Shown here piece after piece: positions 45,829 to 54,750 of a stretch of 64,000 nt of DNA. The stretch spans positions 51,397 through 115,396 of the forward strand of contig DBHK01000014.1 of the NCBI GenBank assembly GCA_002295635.1, in the 5' to 3' direction. The translations under genes and the position numbers were made by a program. This DNA comes from UBA830 sp002295635. Its GTDB lineage: Bacteria > Pseudomonadota > Alphaproteobacteria > MPNO01 > UBA830. The notes below the pieces were generated by a model. The model ran no database searches and was not told the origin of the DNA. It saw only the letters and a program-made list of their open reading frames with translations. The first letter of the stretch is position 1; every line of letters starts with the position of its first letter.

Positions 45829-47337
45829 ATGACAAACCCTGAATACAATAAACCGTTCGATACTCAAGGAGGCGACTTCAACTTCGACAATAGCTTTGCT
45901 CGGGAACTGGAGGGCTTTTTTGTTCCTTGCAAAGCCTCGAAAGTGCCGGAACCATGCCTTCTCGTTTTTAACCAACCACTGGCAGAAGAACTCTTCCTGA
46001 ACTCTCGCAGGCTCCAATCACCGCTGGGTGCAGATATCTTCTCAGGCAATCGGATACCAGTTGGTGCCTTTCCCCTGGCACAAGCCTATGCAGGTCACCA
46101 GTTTGGAAATTTCTCGCCCCAACTTGGCGATGGTCGCGCACTTTTGTTGGGTGAAATTATTGATACTCGCGGGAAGCGTCAGGATGTCCAGTTAAAGGGC
46201 AGTGGCCGGACGCCGTTTTCTCGTAGCGGAGACGGCAAGGCAGCGCTTGGACCGGTACTTCGCGAATATCTTATTAGCGAAGCTATGCATGCTCTTGGTG
46301 TTCCAACCACGCGCTCTCTGGCCGCAGTTGCGACCGGCGAAAAGGTATATAGAGAAATTGCAATGCCAGGAGCAGTTCTCACACGGGTATCTGCAAGCCA
46401 CCTTAGGGTTGGTACATTCGAATTTTTCGCAGCCCAGGGTAAGACGGAAATGGTTCGGCGACTGGCTGATTATGCTATATCACGTCACTATCCGATAGCA
46501 CGTGATGCTGAGAACTCCTATCTGGCTTTTTTCAAATCAGTCGCAAACGCTCAGATTGACCTTGTTGCCCACTGGATGAGCATTGGGTTTATCCATGGAG
46601 TCATGAATACTGACAATACAACGATTTCCGGCCAAACGATTGACTATGGTCCATGTGCGTTCATCGATATTTTCCGCCCAAACACCGTGTTTAGTTCTAT
46701 CGATGCGCAAGGACGTTACGCGTATAATAATCAACCCTCGATACTTATATGGAATTTAATGAGGCTGGCTGAAACTCTTGTGCCGCTCATCCATATCGAT
46801 AAAGCTCGTGCAATTGACCTATTAACCGATGAGATTGAATCCTTCGAGACCATATACAAAGATATTTGGCTTACTCATATGCGCGCCAAGATAGGTCTGG
46901 GTACAAGAGAAAATGAAGACTTTAAACTTATTCAGGGCCTCCTTAACGCGATGCAAGAAGGTGAAGCCGATTTTACACTAACGTTCCGTAGACTGTCAGA
47001 CGCGATACGCGGGCAGAATTCTAGAACACGTCGGTTATTCAAAACCCCAACCCCCTATAATTTGTGGGAGTGTAAATGGCGTTCCCGGTTGAAAAGAGAA
47101 CCAGCCTCTTGTGAAGAACGGGCAGTGAAAATGGATAAAGTCAACCCAATTTACATTCCACGTAACCACAAAGTCGAAGAAGCCCTCTCGCGGGCTGTCG
47201 CCCACAGCGATCTGTCAGAATTTAAAAATTTATTGTCGATCGTCTCAGCCCCATTTGAAGAGATTTCGGGTCGCGAAAGTTATGCAGAACCAGCGCCAAA
47301 AACATCCGTCCCTTACCAAACTTTCTGCGGCACCTGA
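45829..47337 (+). CDS. selO: SelO/YdiU-family protein adenylyltransferase
   Basis: A 502-residue pseudokinase-fold enzyme that transfers AMP to Ser/Thr/Tyr of proteins in redox control. Markers are QLGDGRALLLGEI, VQLKGSGRTPFSRSGDGKAA, LREYLISEAMHALGVPTTRS, HGVMNTDNTTISGQTIDYG (catalytic Asp region) and the C-terminal PYQTFCGT. The Cys near the end corresponds to the selenocysteine position of eukaryotic SelO. The next plus-strand genes are nickel superoxide dismutase and its protease, a loose oxidative-stress context. Confidence 0.95.
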   Translation: MTNPEYNKPFDTQGGDFNFDNSFARELEGFFVPCKASKVPEPCLLVFNQPLAEELFLNSRRLQSPLGADIFSGNRIPVGAFPLAQAYAGHQFGNFSPQLGDGRALLLGEIIDTRGKRQDVQLKGSGRTPFSRSGDGKAALGPVLREYLISEAMHALGVPTTRSLAAVATGEKVYREIAMPGAVLTRVSASHLRVGTFEFFAAQGKTEMVRRLADYAISRHYPIARDAENSYLAFFKSVANAQIDLVAHWMSIGFIHGVMNTDNTTISGQTIDYGPCAFIDIFRPNTVFSSIDAQGRYAYNNQPSILIWNLMRLAETLVPLIHIDKARAIDLLTDEIESFETIYKDIWLTHMRAKIGLGTRENEDFKLIQGLLNAMQEGEADFTLTFRRLSDAIRGQNSRTRRLFKTPTPYNLWECKWRSRLKREPASCEERAVKMDKVNPIYIPRNHKVEEALSRAVAHSDLSEFKNLLSIVSAPFEEISGRESYAEPAPKTSVPYQTFCGT

Positions 47338-47634
47338 TCCTTCAGCGTCGAAGAAAGTCCTCAATGGGTTAGGGGATTTCACCATCATTGGTTCGACTCG
47401 CGTCATCCTTTAGTAGTTCCACCGTAAATAGACTTCATTTGAATGGGCTCGTTGCATACGTTTCTCGAAAGAGTGAGTTAGGCCTCTATATTCGGGCACT
47501 ACGACCTTAAAAAATCCCAATTTCGACCATACCAAAAATGTTTATATTGCGAGTGAGAATCAACCGCATTATAATTCGAGATGTAATTCTTTCCTTTAGA
47601 CTGTCCTTTGATGGCCAAAATATGCGGAGAACGA
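47338..47634. other. intergenic before the NiSOD gene
   Basis: About 300 bases with no gene. No clear nickel-regulator operator is seen. Confidence 0.4.
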
Positions 47635-48522
47635 ATGTTCAATTTTAAATTTAATCTCAGATACGCGTCCTCAATTACCGCCCTGATAATACTGTTTACC
47701 TCCCCCGCGTCGTCCCATGCGATTGGGGAAAACGGATCGGGAATGAGCCATGCCGTTATGGACTTAAGCCACTCCGTAGTACTCATTTTAATGGGTATTT
47801 TAGTTGCAGGGCTGATGTTGACCCGAAAAAGGCTTCTGGTAATTGCCGGAAATATTGGTCTACTCGGTTTTCTTGTCTGCCAAGCGTTCTTACATACTAT
47901 CGAGAACAGTATTTTATCGGGTTTTGAGTTCTTTGCGGGCGCAGCCCTTGTTTCATTAGCCTCATGGCGCGCTATTTACTTGGTTATTTATTCTTCAAAG
48001 CGGGTGCGAAGTAGTGGAAAAACACTTCTCCATTTTTCGTTAAGTTGGGTGGATAATTACCTGAAGTTCCAGAATGCAAAGGCTCACTGTGATATCCCCT
48101 GCAAAATATATGATCCTGCGATTGCGACGGTGTCCGCTCTATCCGTTATTCGGTTAATCGATATAATAAACGAAACCACCTCAACTGACGGTGAGGCGAG
48201 TGTTGAATATCAAAATACAATCGCCAGATGCGTTCAGCGTAAAGAAGAGGAAAGTGAAAAGCTGAAGCAGGAAATTCGAATTATTTGGGGCGATTATTTT
48301 AAGGGCCCACAAATAGAATCGTTTCCCGAAATCCACGATTTAACGCATCAAATTATGCTTCTAGCTAGCGCTGCTAAGCAGAAAGTCGATCGGGAGGAGG
48401 CGCTTAAACTACTAGAGTCTGTCAATAAATTTTCGGAAATCTTCTGGTCTACTAAAGATGTAGAAACTGAACGAAAAGTAGCCCCTTACCCTCCTAGTCT
48501 CGAAGTAGTACGGCCGAAATAA
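47635..48522 (+). CDS. sodN: nickel superoxide dismutase fused to an N-terminal HupE/UreJ-like membrane leader
   Basis: I choose the ATG at 47635, with CGGAGA six bases upstream. The 295-residue product has a signal peptide (residues 1-29, cut near SSHA), then about three membrane helices (48-63, 67-88, 94-121). HAVMDLSH (39-46) matches the spacing of the HPLxGxDH nickel motif of HupE/UreJ permeases, and FLHTIE (85-90) resembles their second motif. From His151 comes a NiSOD domain: the nickel hook HCDIPCKIYDP (usually HCDLPCGVYDP), then IIWGDYFKGPQIESFPEIH and SVNKFSEIFWSTK. NiSOD normally has only a short propeptide removed to free His1; here the propeptide position holds a membrane domain. 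sodX follows by three bases. Confidence 0.88.
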   Translation: MFNFKFNLRYASSITALIILFTSPASSHAIGENGSGMSHAVMDLSHSVVLILMGILVAGLMLTRKRLLVIAGNIGLLGFLVCQAFLHTIENSILSGFEFFAGAALVSLASWRAIYLVIYSSKRVRSSGKTLLHFSLSWVDNYLKFQNAKAHCDIPCKIYDPAIATVSALSVIRLIDIINETTSTDGEASVEYQNTIARCVQRKEEESEKLKQEIRIIWGDYFKGPQIESFPEIHDLTHQIMLLASAAKQKVDREEALKLLESVNKFSEIFWSTKDVETERKVAPYPPSLEVVRPK

Positions 48523-48525
48523 TGA

Positions 48526-48864
48526 ATGGTAGATAGAATTCCATGGAAGGTATTTCGAATCTCAGGGAATAGTATGCGACCGACTATAAGGGATGGAGAT
48601 TATGTTGTAGCAACAAAATATAAAACACGGCCTGTAAATGGTAGTGTTGCCGTTATCCAACATCCCATTTTAGGTAGGCTAATAAAGCGGATCAGGTCAA
48701 TTCCGGGGACGGAGACATTTAGTGCCTCGGGTGACGATGATTTATCTATCGAAAGTCCGAGTATCGGGACGCTGAAAGAACACGAGATCGAATATCAAGC
48801 GAAGTGGCGTATCTCTCCCGCTGGGATTTCTCGGCTAAGAATTAGTGACACTCCTGCTCCGTAA
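48526..48864 (+). CDS. sodX: NiSOD maturation protease (S26-type), SodX
   Basis: A 112-residue signal-peptidase-like serine protease. FRISGNSMRPTIRDGDYVV carries the catalytic Ser (SGNSM) and GRLIKRIRSIPG the general-base Lys; ESPSIGTLKEHEI is the late family segment. SodX proteins cut the NiSOD propeptide just before the nickel-binding His. No membrane helix, so it should act in the cytosol. It starts three bases after the sodN-like stop, clearly one operon. Confidence 0.92.
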   Translation: MVDRIPWKVFRISGNSMRPTIRDGDYVVATKYKTRPVNGSVAVIQHPILGRLIKRIRSIPGTETFSASGDDDLSIESPSIGTLKEHEIEYQAKWRISPAGISRLRISDTPAP

Positions 48865-49019
48865 CTTATTTCATCGAGAATACTGTCCCAGACATAGCGG
48901 TCTGACAGACAGGTGATTGACACTGATTACCGAGAACTGCCATAGACCGCGATGGCATGTATATTTATTTCATTTTTTTTATTTGGTTAGGTCAAATCCG
49001 CTCTTGAGGTTAAGAGGGG

Positions 49020-50027
49020 TTAGCCGCCATAAACTTGACCATTTATGCCTATTCGAATTGCTTTATGAAATTTTCGATGTCTGTCATCTCCACCGGAGGT
49101 AATCATTTGCCAAACTATTGTTCCATCTGGCGCTATTTCTATCAGCTTATCTGAAGCTGAACCGAGAGTGTTACCATTCGGCAGTCGATTGGCCTCACGA
49201 TTTGTTCTCAACTCTCGTTTACCGTCGGGATGCGTCCAACTCCATACTATTTCTTCTGTATCGAGATTGAATTCTACGAACCTATGAGGGCGGCGCAACG
49301 CCAATAGCATATTACCGGTACTGAGTATCTCGGGCTCATGATTTCTTCCACCCTTGATTCTCCCGCCTGTCTTAAGTCCCGTTCTTCTATCATGGGCCTT
49401 GAAAGTCCAGTCTCGAACTACCCGACCGTTATGTCCGACCTCGGCGACGGTATTGAAATTTCGTATACTCACAAGAGTATTACCATTCTTTAACCGCGAA
49501 ACTGAGTTGGTGTGCATCCAGCCCTCAGCCTCAATATCGGCGAATGGTTTACGATCGTAGTCAGCAATCCCATTCCATGACCAAACAATCTTCCCCGCGG
49601 TATTCACCTCTCGGATCACATCTTCGCCTTTTTCACTCCAGCCCAGGTTATACAAAGTATTACCGTTCGCCAGTCGGTCAGCATCGTGAGATGCCGCCGG
49701 GTCTTTGTGAGACCAAACCACTGACCCTTCAATGTTGACCTCGTAAATCCCGGATCCCCTGATAGTTATCAATACATTGCCATTTCCCAATTTTGTTGCG
49801 TCCAGAATTGCTCCCGACATGGATCCAGGCGGTATGTATTCCCACAAAATGTTGCCAATAAAGTTAACTTCGACAACTCTCGGGTGGCGGGCATCAGTCA
49901 TGTCAGCTAAAAGGGTTGTCCCGGGAAAAACCCGTTTTTGATCCAGATGCGTGACCTTAAAGTCAGCCGAGAGAGATGAGTTAGCAAATAAAAACGCTGA
50001 AAATGTGAACAATAACAATCGAAACAT
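49020..50027 (-). CDS. arylsulfotransferase-like beta-propeller protein
   Basis: I use the ATG at 50027 (MFRLLLFTFSAFLFANSS), which gives a proper signal peptide and avoids a long overlap with the upstream M23 gene. The 335-residue mature protein consists of propeller blades with repeated G-x-I/V-V-W-x-W strands and N-G-N-T/V-L turns (LGNGNVLITI, LANGNTLYNLG, LKNGNTLVSI, LPNGNTLGS). This is the ASST (PF05935/PF14269) pattern. True arylsulfotransferases need defined His/Arg residues; HTNSVSRLKNGN and GRNHEPEIL are candidates. The activity is not certain. Confidence 0.75.
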   Translation of the reverse strand: MFRLLLFTFSAFLFANSSLSADFKVTHLDQKRVFPGTTLLADMTDARHPRVVEVNFIGNILWEYIPPGSMSGAILDATKLGNGNVLITIRGSGIYEVNIEGSVVWSHKDPAASHDADRLANGNTLYNLGWSEKGEDVIREVNTAGKIVWSWNGIADYDRKPFADIEAEGWMHTNSVSRLKNGNTLVSIRNFNTVAEVGHNGRVVRDWTFKAHDRRTGLKTGGRIKGGRNHEPEILSTGNMLLALRRPHRFVEFNLDTEEIVWSWTHPDGKRELRTNREANRLPNGNTLGSASDKLIEIAPDGTIVWQMITSGGDDRHRKFHKAIRIGINGQVYGG

Positions 50028-50094
50028 TTGTTTTTCCAAAAGACCCCATTGGTTATCTGCGAAATTTGACCTCAGAACTGTGAAGGCAACATAA

Positions 50095-50991
50095 TTAAGT
50101 TTTTTGGCAGTACACCGGCCAGATTCTCTTTGAATTTTCCGGCATAACCATCCCGTTTTCAAGCTTCACGCCCACCAGAACCGGAGAAAACCTGTTTTTC
50201 TTTAACTCGTCCGCTACAAAAAGACTGCTTTTATAGAAAGCTACTGGATCAATATACACTCGTCTTTTTATCTTAACTTTGTGCCCCTTGACTTTGTATT
50301 GGCTACTGGGGCTTGCATATACGTTCATGTGGAGATGTGGGTAGCCGAATCCACCGAAAGCGCGTCCACCTTTTGTCCCGGTGTCACCGGAAATCGCAAC
50401 TATATCTCCTGCTTTAAAGTTTTCTCCAAGCCGGAGTTCGGGTAATTTTGAAAGGTGTTGATATTTTGTATAGGTCCATTCTTCAAAGCCGGTATCTTCT
50501 GGCCTGTGCTGCATCCAGATTACCTTTCCGACCAGCCGACCGCCTTCACCTATATGTATGACCTTACCATCAGCGGCAGCCAGCAAAGGGGTACCGATTT
50601 TTAGTGTGATATCCATACCTCCATGAAAGCCATTATTCGAATGCGGAGCCCGAAGACTTCCGTCATACCTTGTTGGAGACCCGAATGGCGATGAAATTTG
50701 GGGACAAGTAACGCCGGCGGGGAATCTTGGCTTTAATCCAGTCGCAATTAAGCCTATTTTTTGCTGCCCTTGAACTGACAGCTGACCGTAATGTGCTACT
50801 CCTCTAAGTTTCGACCAATTGATTTCGGCATTAGCCTTGGTTGTGAAGCCCAACATTAATACACCCGAAATTAGGCATATATATTTCAACTGTTTCCAGA
50901 TTCCCGAAGATACAAATTGGGCGGACCCATTTAGATGAAGGCCGCAGGTCGACGCCGCTATGCGATTTTTTTTATATTTCGCGTTTGTCAC
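50095..50991 (-). CDS. M23-family metallopeptidase
   Basis: About 298 residues from a GTG at 50991; the start is uncertain as no good ribosome site is seen. A hydrophobic signal (KYICLISGVLMLGFTTKANA) indicates export. The LytM domain shows SSPFGSPTRYDG, NGFHGGMDITLKIGTPLLAA (first zinc His and Asp), GVIx-like AISGDTGTKGG and YPHLHMNVY (HxH). Such enzymes cleave peptidoglycan cross-links. It is 67 bases upstream of the propeller gene on the same strand. Confidence 0.88.
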   Translation of the reverse strand: MTNAKYKKNRIAASTCGLHLNGSAQFVSSGIWKQLKYICLISGVLMLGFTTKANAEINWSKLRGVAHYGQLSVQGQQKIGLIATGLKPRFPAGVTCPQISSPFGSPTRYDGSLRAPHSNNGFHGGMDITLKIGTPLLAAADGKVIHIGEGGRLVGKVIWMQHRPEDTGFEEWTYTKYQHLSKLPELRLGENFKAGDIVAISGDTGTKGGRAFGGFGYPHLHMNVYASPSSQYKVKGHKVKIKRRVYIDPVAFYKSSLFVADELKKNRFSPVLVGVKLENGMVMPENSKRIWPVYCQKT

Positions 50992-51117
50992 TAAACCAGC
51001 ACATTCCCAGATTTTATCTTATGATCTTAGCTACTATTTAAGGAAGAAAAATTTTTAAGGTAACCAAAAGAAGTTTACTATTTCATAAATATTTTGCCGC
51101 GCAGTCGACGTGCGACA

Positions 51118-52353
51118 TCACCCTACCTTTTTTATTTCGTCTGGCTCTGTCACGGTGTTCCAGCAACTCGTCTCAATCATTCGATTGGTTTCAGGGTTGC
51201 GAAAAATATTTGGCGGATCTCGGCCCTCCGCCACATCACTCAACGCCGCACGCAATTTGCGTCGGTTGACGGCGATCCCCGAATCGATCAAACCAAGATT
51301 CTCCGCCGCATGTACCGCTATGCGACGCTGGCCCTCCTGCGCCTCCATGTCGTCAGGGCTGCGTTGCTTATCCTCGTAGGGCCGCTCTCGAAGTTGGCCT
51401 GGTCGGATATCCGTCATTGTATCGGTCCCTGCTACCCAATCCGGATCCGCAATTCCGTCTTTCGCCGGCCACGCACAGATAGAAATTCCGTAAACCGTCT
51501 CGTTATCATTTGGAACGCACCAAATTACTTCGGTTGCTTTCTCGCGCCATATGGGGACTTCACCACGCTGGTGTATATTTGCGACCAGTACAATGTTCGG
51601 AAGTATGACTTCAGAGTGACGCTCCAGATGATTCCCGTTGGGGAGTTCCTTATCCAGATTATAGCGCATGCCGAGCGCAGTTTCCTCGAAACCAATCTTT
51701 GGCCACGACCCTTGAGTAAGTACACTATTAAACTGGTCACCCGAAATCATTTCGTGCAGCACAACAAGATGCCATGGATCAAGAGCATTTTCCACGTGCT
51801 GCAGCCAGTTACAATCGCGAACATAGCCTAGCGAGTGATCGCCCCAGAGCTTAAGTCCCTTAAGAACAACGTCATCGCGCCCGCGGGTATCTAAAATATC
51901 AAACATAGGAAACAGCGGCTTTATCTCAGGTGGACCCATATAAAGAAAGACCAGTCCTCCGTATTCATAGACGGGGTAAGCCGGTTGCCAAACGTCCATT
52001 TTTTCAGTGAACTCCGGCCGCTCGCACGGCATTTCGATACAGCGGCCTTCTGTATCATATAGCCAGCCGTGGTAGCAGCACCGAAGTCCACGCTCTTCAA
52101 CGCGACCATACTCCAACGATGTGCCACGGTGTGCACAGTGAGGATCGAGGCAGCCGACACGGCCCTGCCCGTCTCGAAAAAGCACTAGGTCTTCGCAAAG
52201 GATACGGATTTTATACGGCAAGTCGTTAAGCTCCTCGGATAGGCAGGCAGGCTGCCAATACCGGCGCAACAACTCTCCCATAGGAGAACCCGACTCGACG
52301 TTGACCAGGTCGTGATCTGGCTCGGGGACCTTGTATCCATATCGCGATTTCAT
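51118..52353 (-). CDS. Rieske non-heme iron oxygenase, phthalate-dioxygenase type (copy 1)
   Basis: I start at the ATG at 52353 (MKSRYGYKVPEPDHD) because it aligns with the start of the next paralogue; a GTG ten codons upstream is possible. 411 residues. Rieske motif CAHRGTSLEYGRVEERGLRC then CYHGW (about 73-97); mononuclear iron motif DCNWLQHVENALDPWHLVVL then H; late RRKLRAAL segment. No beta subunit, as in phthalate 4,5-dioxygenase and vanillate demethylase homotrimers. It is closely related to the neighbour at 52445. It needs an external reductase, not encoded here. Confidence 0.92.
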   Translation of the reverse strand: MKSRYGYKVPEPDHDLVNVESGSPMGELLRRYWQPACLSEELNDLPYKIRILCEDLVLFRDGQGRVGCLDPHCAHRGTSLEYGRVEERGLRCCYHGWLYDTEGRCIEMPCERPEFTEKMDVWQPAYPVYEYGGLVFLYMGPPEIKPLFPMFDILDTRGRDDVVLKGLKLWGDHSLGYVRDCNWLQHVENALDPWHLVVLHEMISGDQFNSVLTQGSWPKIGFEETALGMRYNLDKELPNGNHLERHSEVILPNIVLVANIHQRGEVPIWREKATEVIWCVPNDNETVYGISICAWPAKDGIADPDWVAGTDTMTDIRPGQLRERPYEDKQRSPDDMEAQEGQRRIAVHAAENLGLIDSGIAVNRRKLRAALSDVAEGRDPPNIFRNPETNRMIETSCWNTVTEPDEIKKVG

Positions 52354-52444
52354 GAAGTTTGCCTGGTCCGCAGTTGACAACACCTTAACGTATCTAATTC
52401 CTGCCTGAAGCGATCGTGGGGCCTAAAATAATTGGGAACGGCAA

Positions 52445-53689
52445 TCATGCCACGGCCTCGGAGCGCTCACTGATCGGGAACACGGACGTCCACCCGTTAG
52501 TCTCAATCGCCCGGTTTGCATTGATATCGCGGACAATGTTCTGGGGATCGCGACCCTCCTGCATGTCGCGTACCGCCTTTCGTAGGGCTCTGCGAAGTAG
52601 CACGATCCCTCTATCGGAGTGAGCTAGGTTCTCAAGCTCGTGTATGGCGATAGTGCGCTGACTTTCTTGCGCTTCCATATCGTCGGGCCACCTTTGCTTT
52701 TCCTCATATGGGCGCTCACGCAGGTTTCCCGGTCGAATTTCGGTCAATGTATCGACACCGGCCTTCCAGTTCGGATCGGGCTCGCCATTCTCCAGCGGCC
52801 AAGCGACAATGGATATGCCAAAAATCTGCTCATTATCGACCGGAACGCACCAAGACATCTCCCGGCATTTGTCCTTCGCCTTAGGCGCCTCTCCTTTCTC
52901 GTGAATGTTGGCGACCATGAACAGATTGGGCAGAATGCATTCTGTATAGCGAACGATATGGTTACCGTTGGGTAAATCACGCCCCGATCTGTATCGAACG
53001 CCGATTGGCGTTTCCTCAAATGCGATTTCTGGCCAATCACCAGAGGTCACCGCGCTGCCAAATTGATCGCCAGAGATCATATTATGAAGAATGAGCAGAT
53101 GATATGGGTCCACCACATTCTCAAAATGCTGTAGCCAGTTACAGTCGCGCACGAAGCCGATTGAGTGGTCCTCCCATAATCGCATACCTTTCAATTGGGA
53201 ATTCTCCCAATAGTCGGGATCTATGGTGTCGTATAGAGGCAACAAGGGTTTCTTCTCTGGCGGACCCATATAGATGAAGATCAAGCCGCCATGCTCCTGA
53301 ACGGGGTAACCCGGCTGGCGGACGTTCATCGCTTCGACCATACCGGGCTTTTCGCACGGCATTTCTACGCAAACGCCTTGTGTGTCGTAAACCCACCCGT
53401 GGAAGCAGCAGCGAATGCCAGCCGCCTCTACCCGCCCATATTCAAGAGAGGTTCCACGGTGGGCACAATGAAGTGCAAGGCAGCCAACATTTCCCGACAG
53501 GTCACGGAAGACTACCAAGTCCTCACACAGAATCCGGACCTTTCTGGGCAAATCGGCCAATTCTGTCGACAGACAGACGGGCTGCCAATAGCGTCTCATA
53601 AGTTCGCCCATGGGCGTACCCGGGTCAACATGGGTTAACGCCACGTCCTCTCTAGGTTCACTCTGGCCGTATGCAGACTGCAGTGTCAT
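52445..53689 (-). CDS. Rieske non-heme iron oxygenase, phthalate-dioxygenase type (copy 2)
   Basis: 414 residues starting MTLQSAYGQSEPREDVALTH. Rieske ligands CAHRGTSLEYGRVEAAGIRC then CFHGW; iron motif DCNWLQHFENVVDPYHLLIL then H. It matches copy 1 over its full length (PMGELMRRYWQP, EAQESQRTIAIHELENL), so the two arose by tandem duplication. It lies 91 bases upstream of copy 1 and 47 downstream of the NMT1-like gene, in the same orientation, forming a three-gene minus-strand operon under the divergent IclR gene. Confidence 0.93.
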   Translation of the reverse strand: MTLQSAYGQSEPREDVALTHVDPGTPMGELMRRYWQPVCLSTELADLPRKVRILCEDLVVFRDLSGNVGCLALHCAHRGTSLEYGRVEAAGIRCCFHGWVYDTQGVCVEMPCEKPGMVEAMNVRQPGYPVQEHGGLIFIYMGPPEKKPLLPLYDTIDPDYWENSQLKGMRLWEDHSIGFVRDCNWLQHFENVVDPYHLLILHNMISGDQFGSAVTSGDWPEIAFEETPIGVRYRSGRDLPNGNHIVRYTECILPNLFMVANIHEKGEAPKAKDKCREMSWCVPVDNEQIFGISIVAWPLENGEPDPNWKAGVDTLTEIRPGNLRERPYEEKQRWPDDMEAQESQRTIAIHELENLAHSDRGIVLLRRALRKAVRDMQEGRDPQNIVRDINANRAIETNGWTSVFPISERSEAVA

Positions 53690-53736
53690 ATTTCCCTCCG
53701 TGGAACCACTTTGCTAGAGTTTTCTCTCAAGTGCAA

Positions 53737-54606
53737 TCACGCAACGCTTAGGGCGATCTGCTCGAATTCGCTTTTCTGGATCGTGTCGTCAAGACCCCAG
53801 CGTTCGACCTCCCGCATGAGTGTGTCAAATTCATCACGGCTAATCGGCTCATTAATAAATTTTTCACCGCGGCCAAACTTTGAATAGTCCCAGTCTTGCT
53901 CGGCAAATTCGGGAGGATTGGAGTATCGCCACAGTTCCAGAAAGGGTTTCATATCGGCTTCGATTGCCTCTTCTGCTCGCTGCAATCCGCGGAAATATGC
54001 CTGCAACACAGACTTAGGATAACGCTCATCAACCCACCACAATGTTTTGAATTCACCTCCGATCACCTTGCGACAGCCGAGCTGTTCAGCCATATCAAGT
54101 TGTGGTGGAAGCAGGCTTGCCGCCTCAAACTCTCCATCCATCAGTGCTTTTAAACGCGCGCCAAATCCACCTACATTGACCGGCTTGATCTTCTCTAAAG
54201 GCATGTGCTTCTCAAGATGAAATGGCACGTTGAAGTGACTGCCTGCACGCAGACCAACCGCGATGGGAATATCGGCCAGATCTTCTGGTGCGCGAATATC
54301 GGAGTCGTCTCTCACATAAATGCCCCAAGGCGACACGCCATGTACATCCGGCACAAACTTTCCCATGCCAGCTCCAGCGTTCGAGATACTCCCCCAGGCG
54401 CAGGCCGATCCAATCGCCTGGTCACCTTGCATAAAAGGCTGGTCTTGCGGTCTTTCTTTATAGGCATCCTTCCAACGAACCATCTGCCCCTTAAGAACAT
54501 CCCAGAGGATCTCTACCTCCAAGCCTTCGTCCCGCCAGAAACCCTCTTCCAGCGCCACGTATTCGTTCAACCTCATACCAGTTGGGAAAACCTTAACATT
54601 CGCCAT
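53737..54606 (-). CDS. NMT1/THI5-like PBP-fold protein without signal peptide, copy B
   Basis: 289 residues starting MANVKVFPTGMRLNEYVALE, no signal peptide, hence cytosolic. It is highly similar to 24769-25659: SACAWGSISNAGAGMGKF, HGVSPWGIYVRDDS, GLRAGSHFNVPFHLEKHM, EAASLLPPQLDMAEQLGC. No ABC permease or ATPase gene is present. It is the first gene of an operon with two Rieske oxygenases. In the known phthalate pathway, the oxygenase product is processed by Pht5, a cytosolic decarboxylase with this same overall fold, so an enzymatic role is plausible. Function unproven. Confidence 0.82.
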   Translation of the reverse strand: MANVKVFPTGMRLNEYVALEEGFWRDEGLEVEILWDVLKGQMVRWKDAYKERPQDQPFMQGDQAIGSACAWGSISNAGAGMGKFVPDVHGVSPWGIYVRDDSDIRAPEDLADIPIAVGLRAGSHFNVPFHLEKHMPLEKIKPVNVGGFGARLKALMDGEFEAASLLPPQLDMAEQLGCRKVIGGEFKTLWWVDERYPKSVLQAYFRGLQRAEEAIEADMKPFLELWRYSNPPEFAEQDWDYSKFGRGEKFINEPISRDEFDTLMREVERWGLDDTIQKSEFEQIALSVA

Positions 54607-54635
54607 AGATAATAACTCCTTTTTTCCTTTTGTCA

Positions 54636-54655
54636 GACTTTCAACCTTGGAAGTC
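54636..54655. promoter_or_regulatory. imperfect palindrome, candidate IclR operator
   Basis: GACTT.CAA..TTG.AAGTC is a 20-base inverted repeat with 8 of 10 pairs matched, and TC/GA pairs extend it outward. It stands 30 bases before the NMT1-like start and 96 before the divergent IclR start, a natural place for an autoregulating repressor or activator. Confidence 0.45.
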
Positions 54656-54750
54656 CGACCACAAATCGTAGTTTCTCTATTCGAAATTGATTTTATATTG
54701 CAACATTCTAATCCTCAATAGCGAATCACAATCACGGTTAATATGATCTG

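Noticed and set aside
51094..51831. 245-codon plus-strand frame opposite Rieske copy 1
   Set aside because: Antisense of a gene with complete Rieske and iron motifs; no ribosome site.
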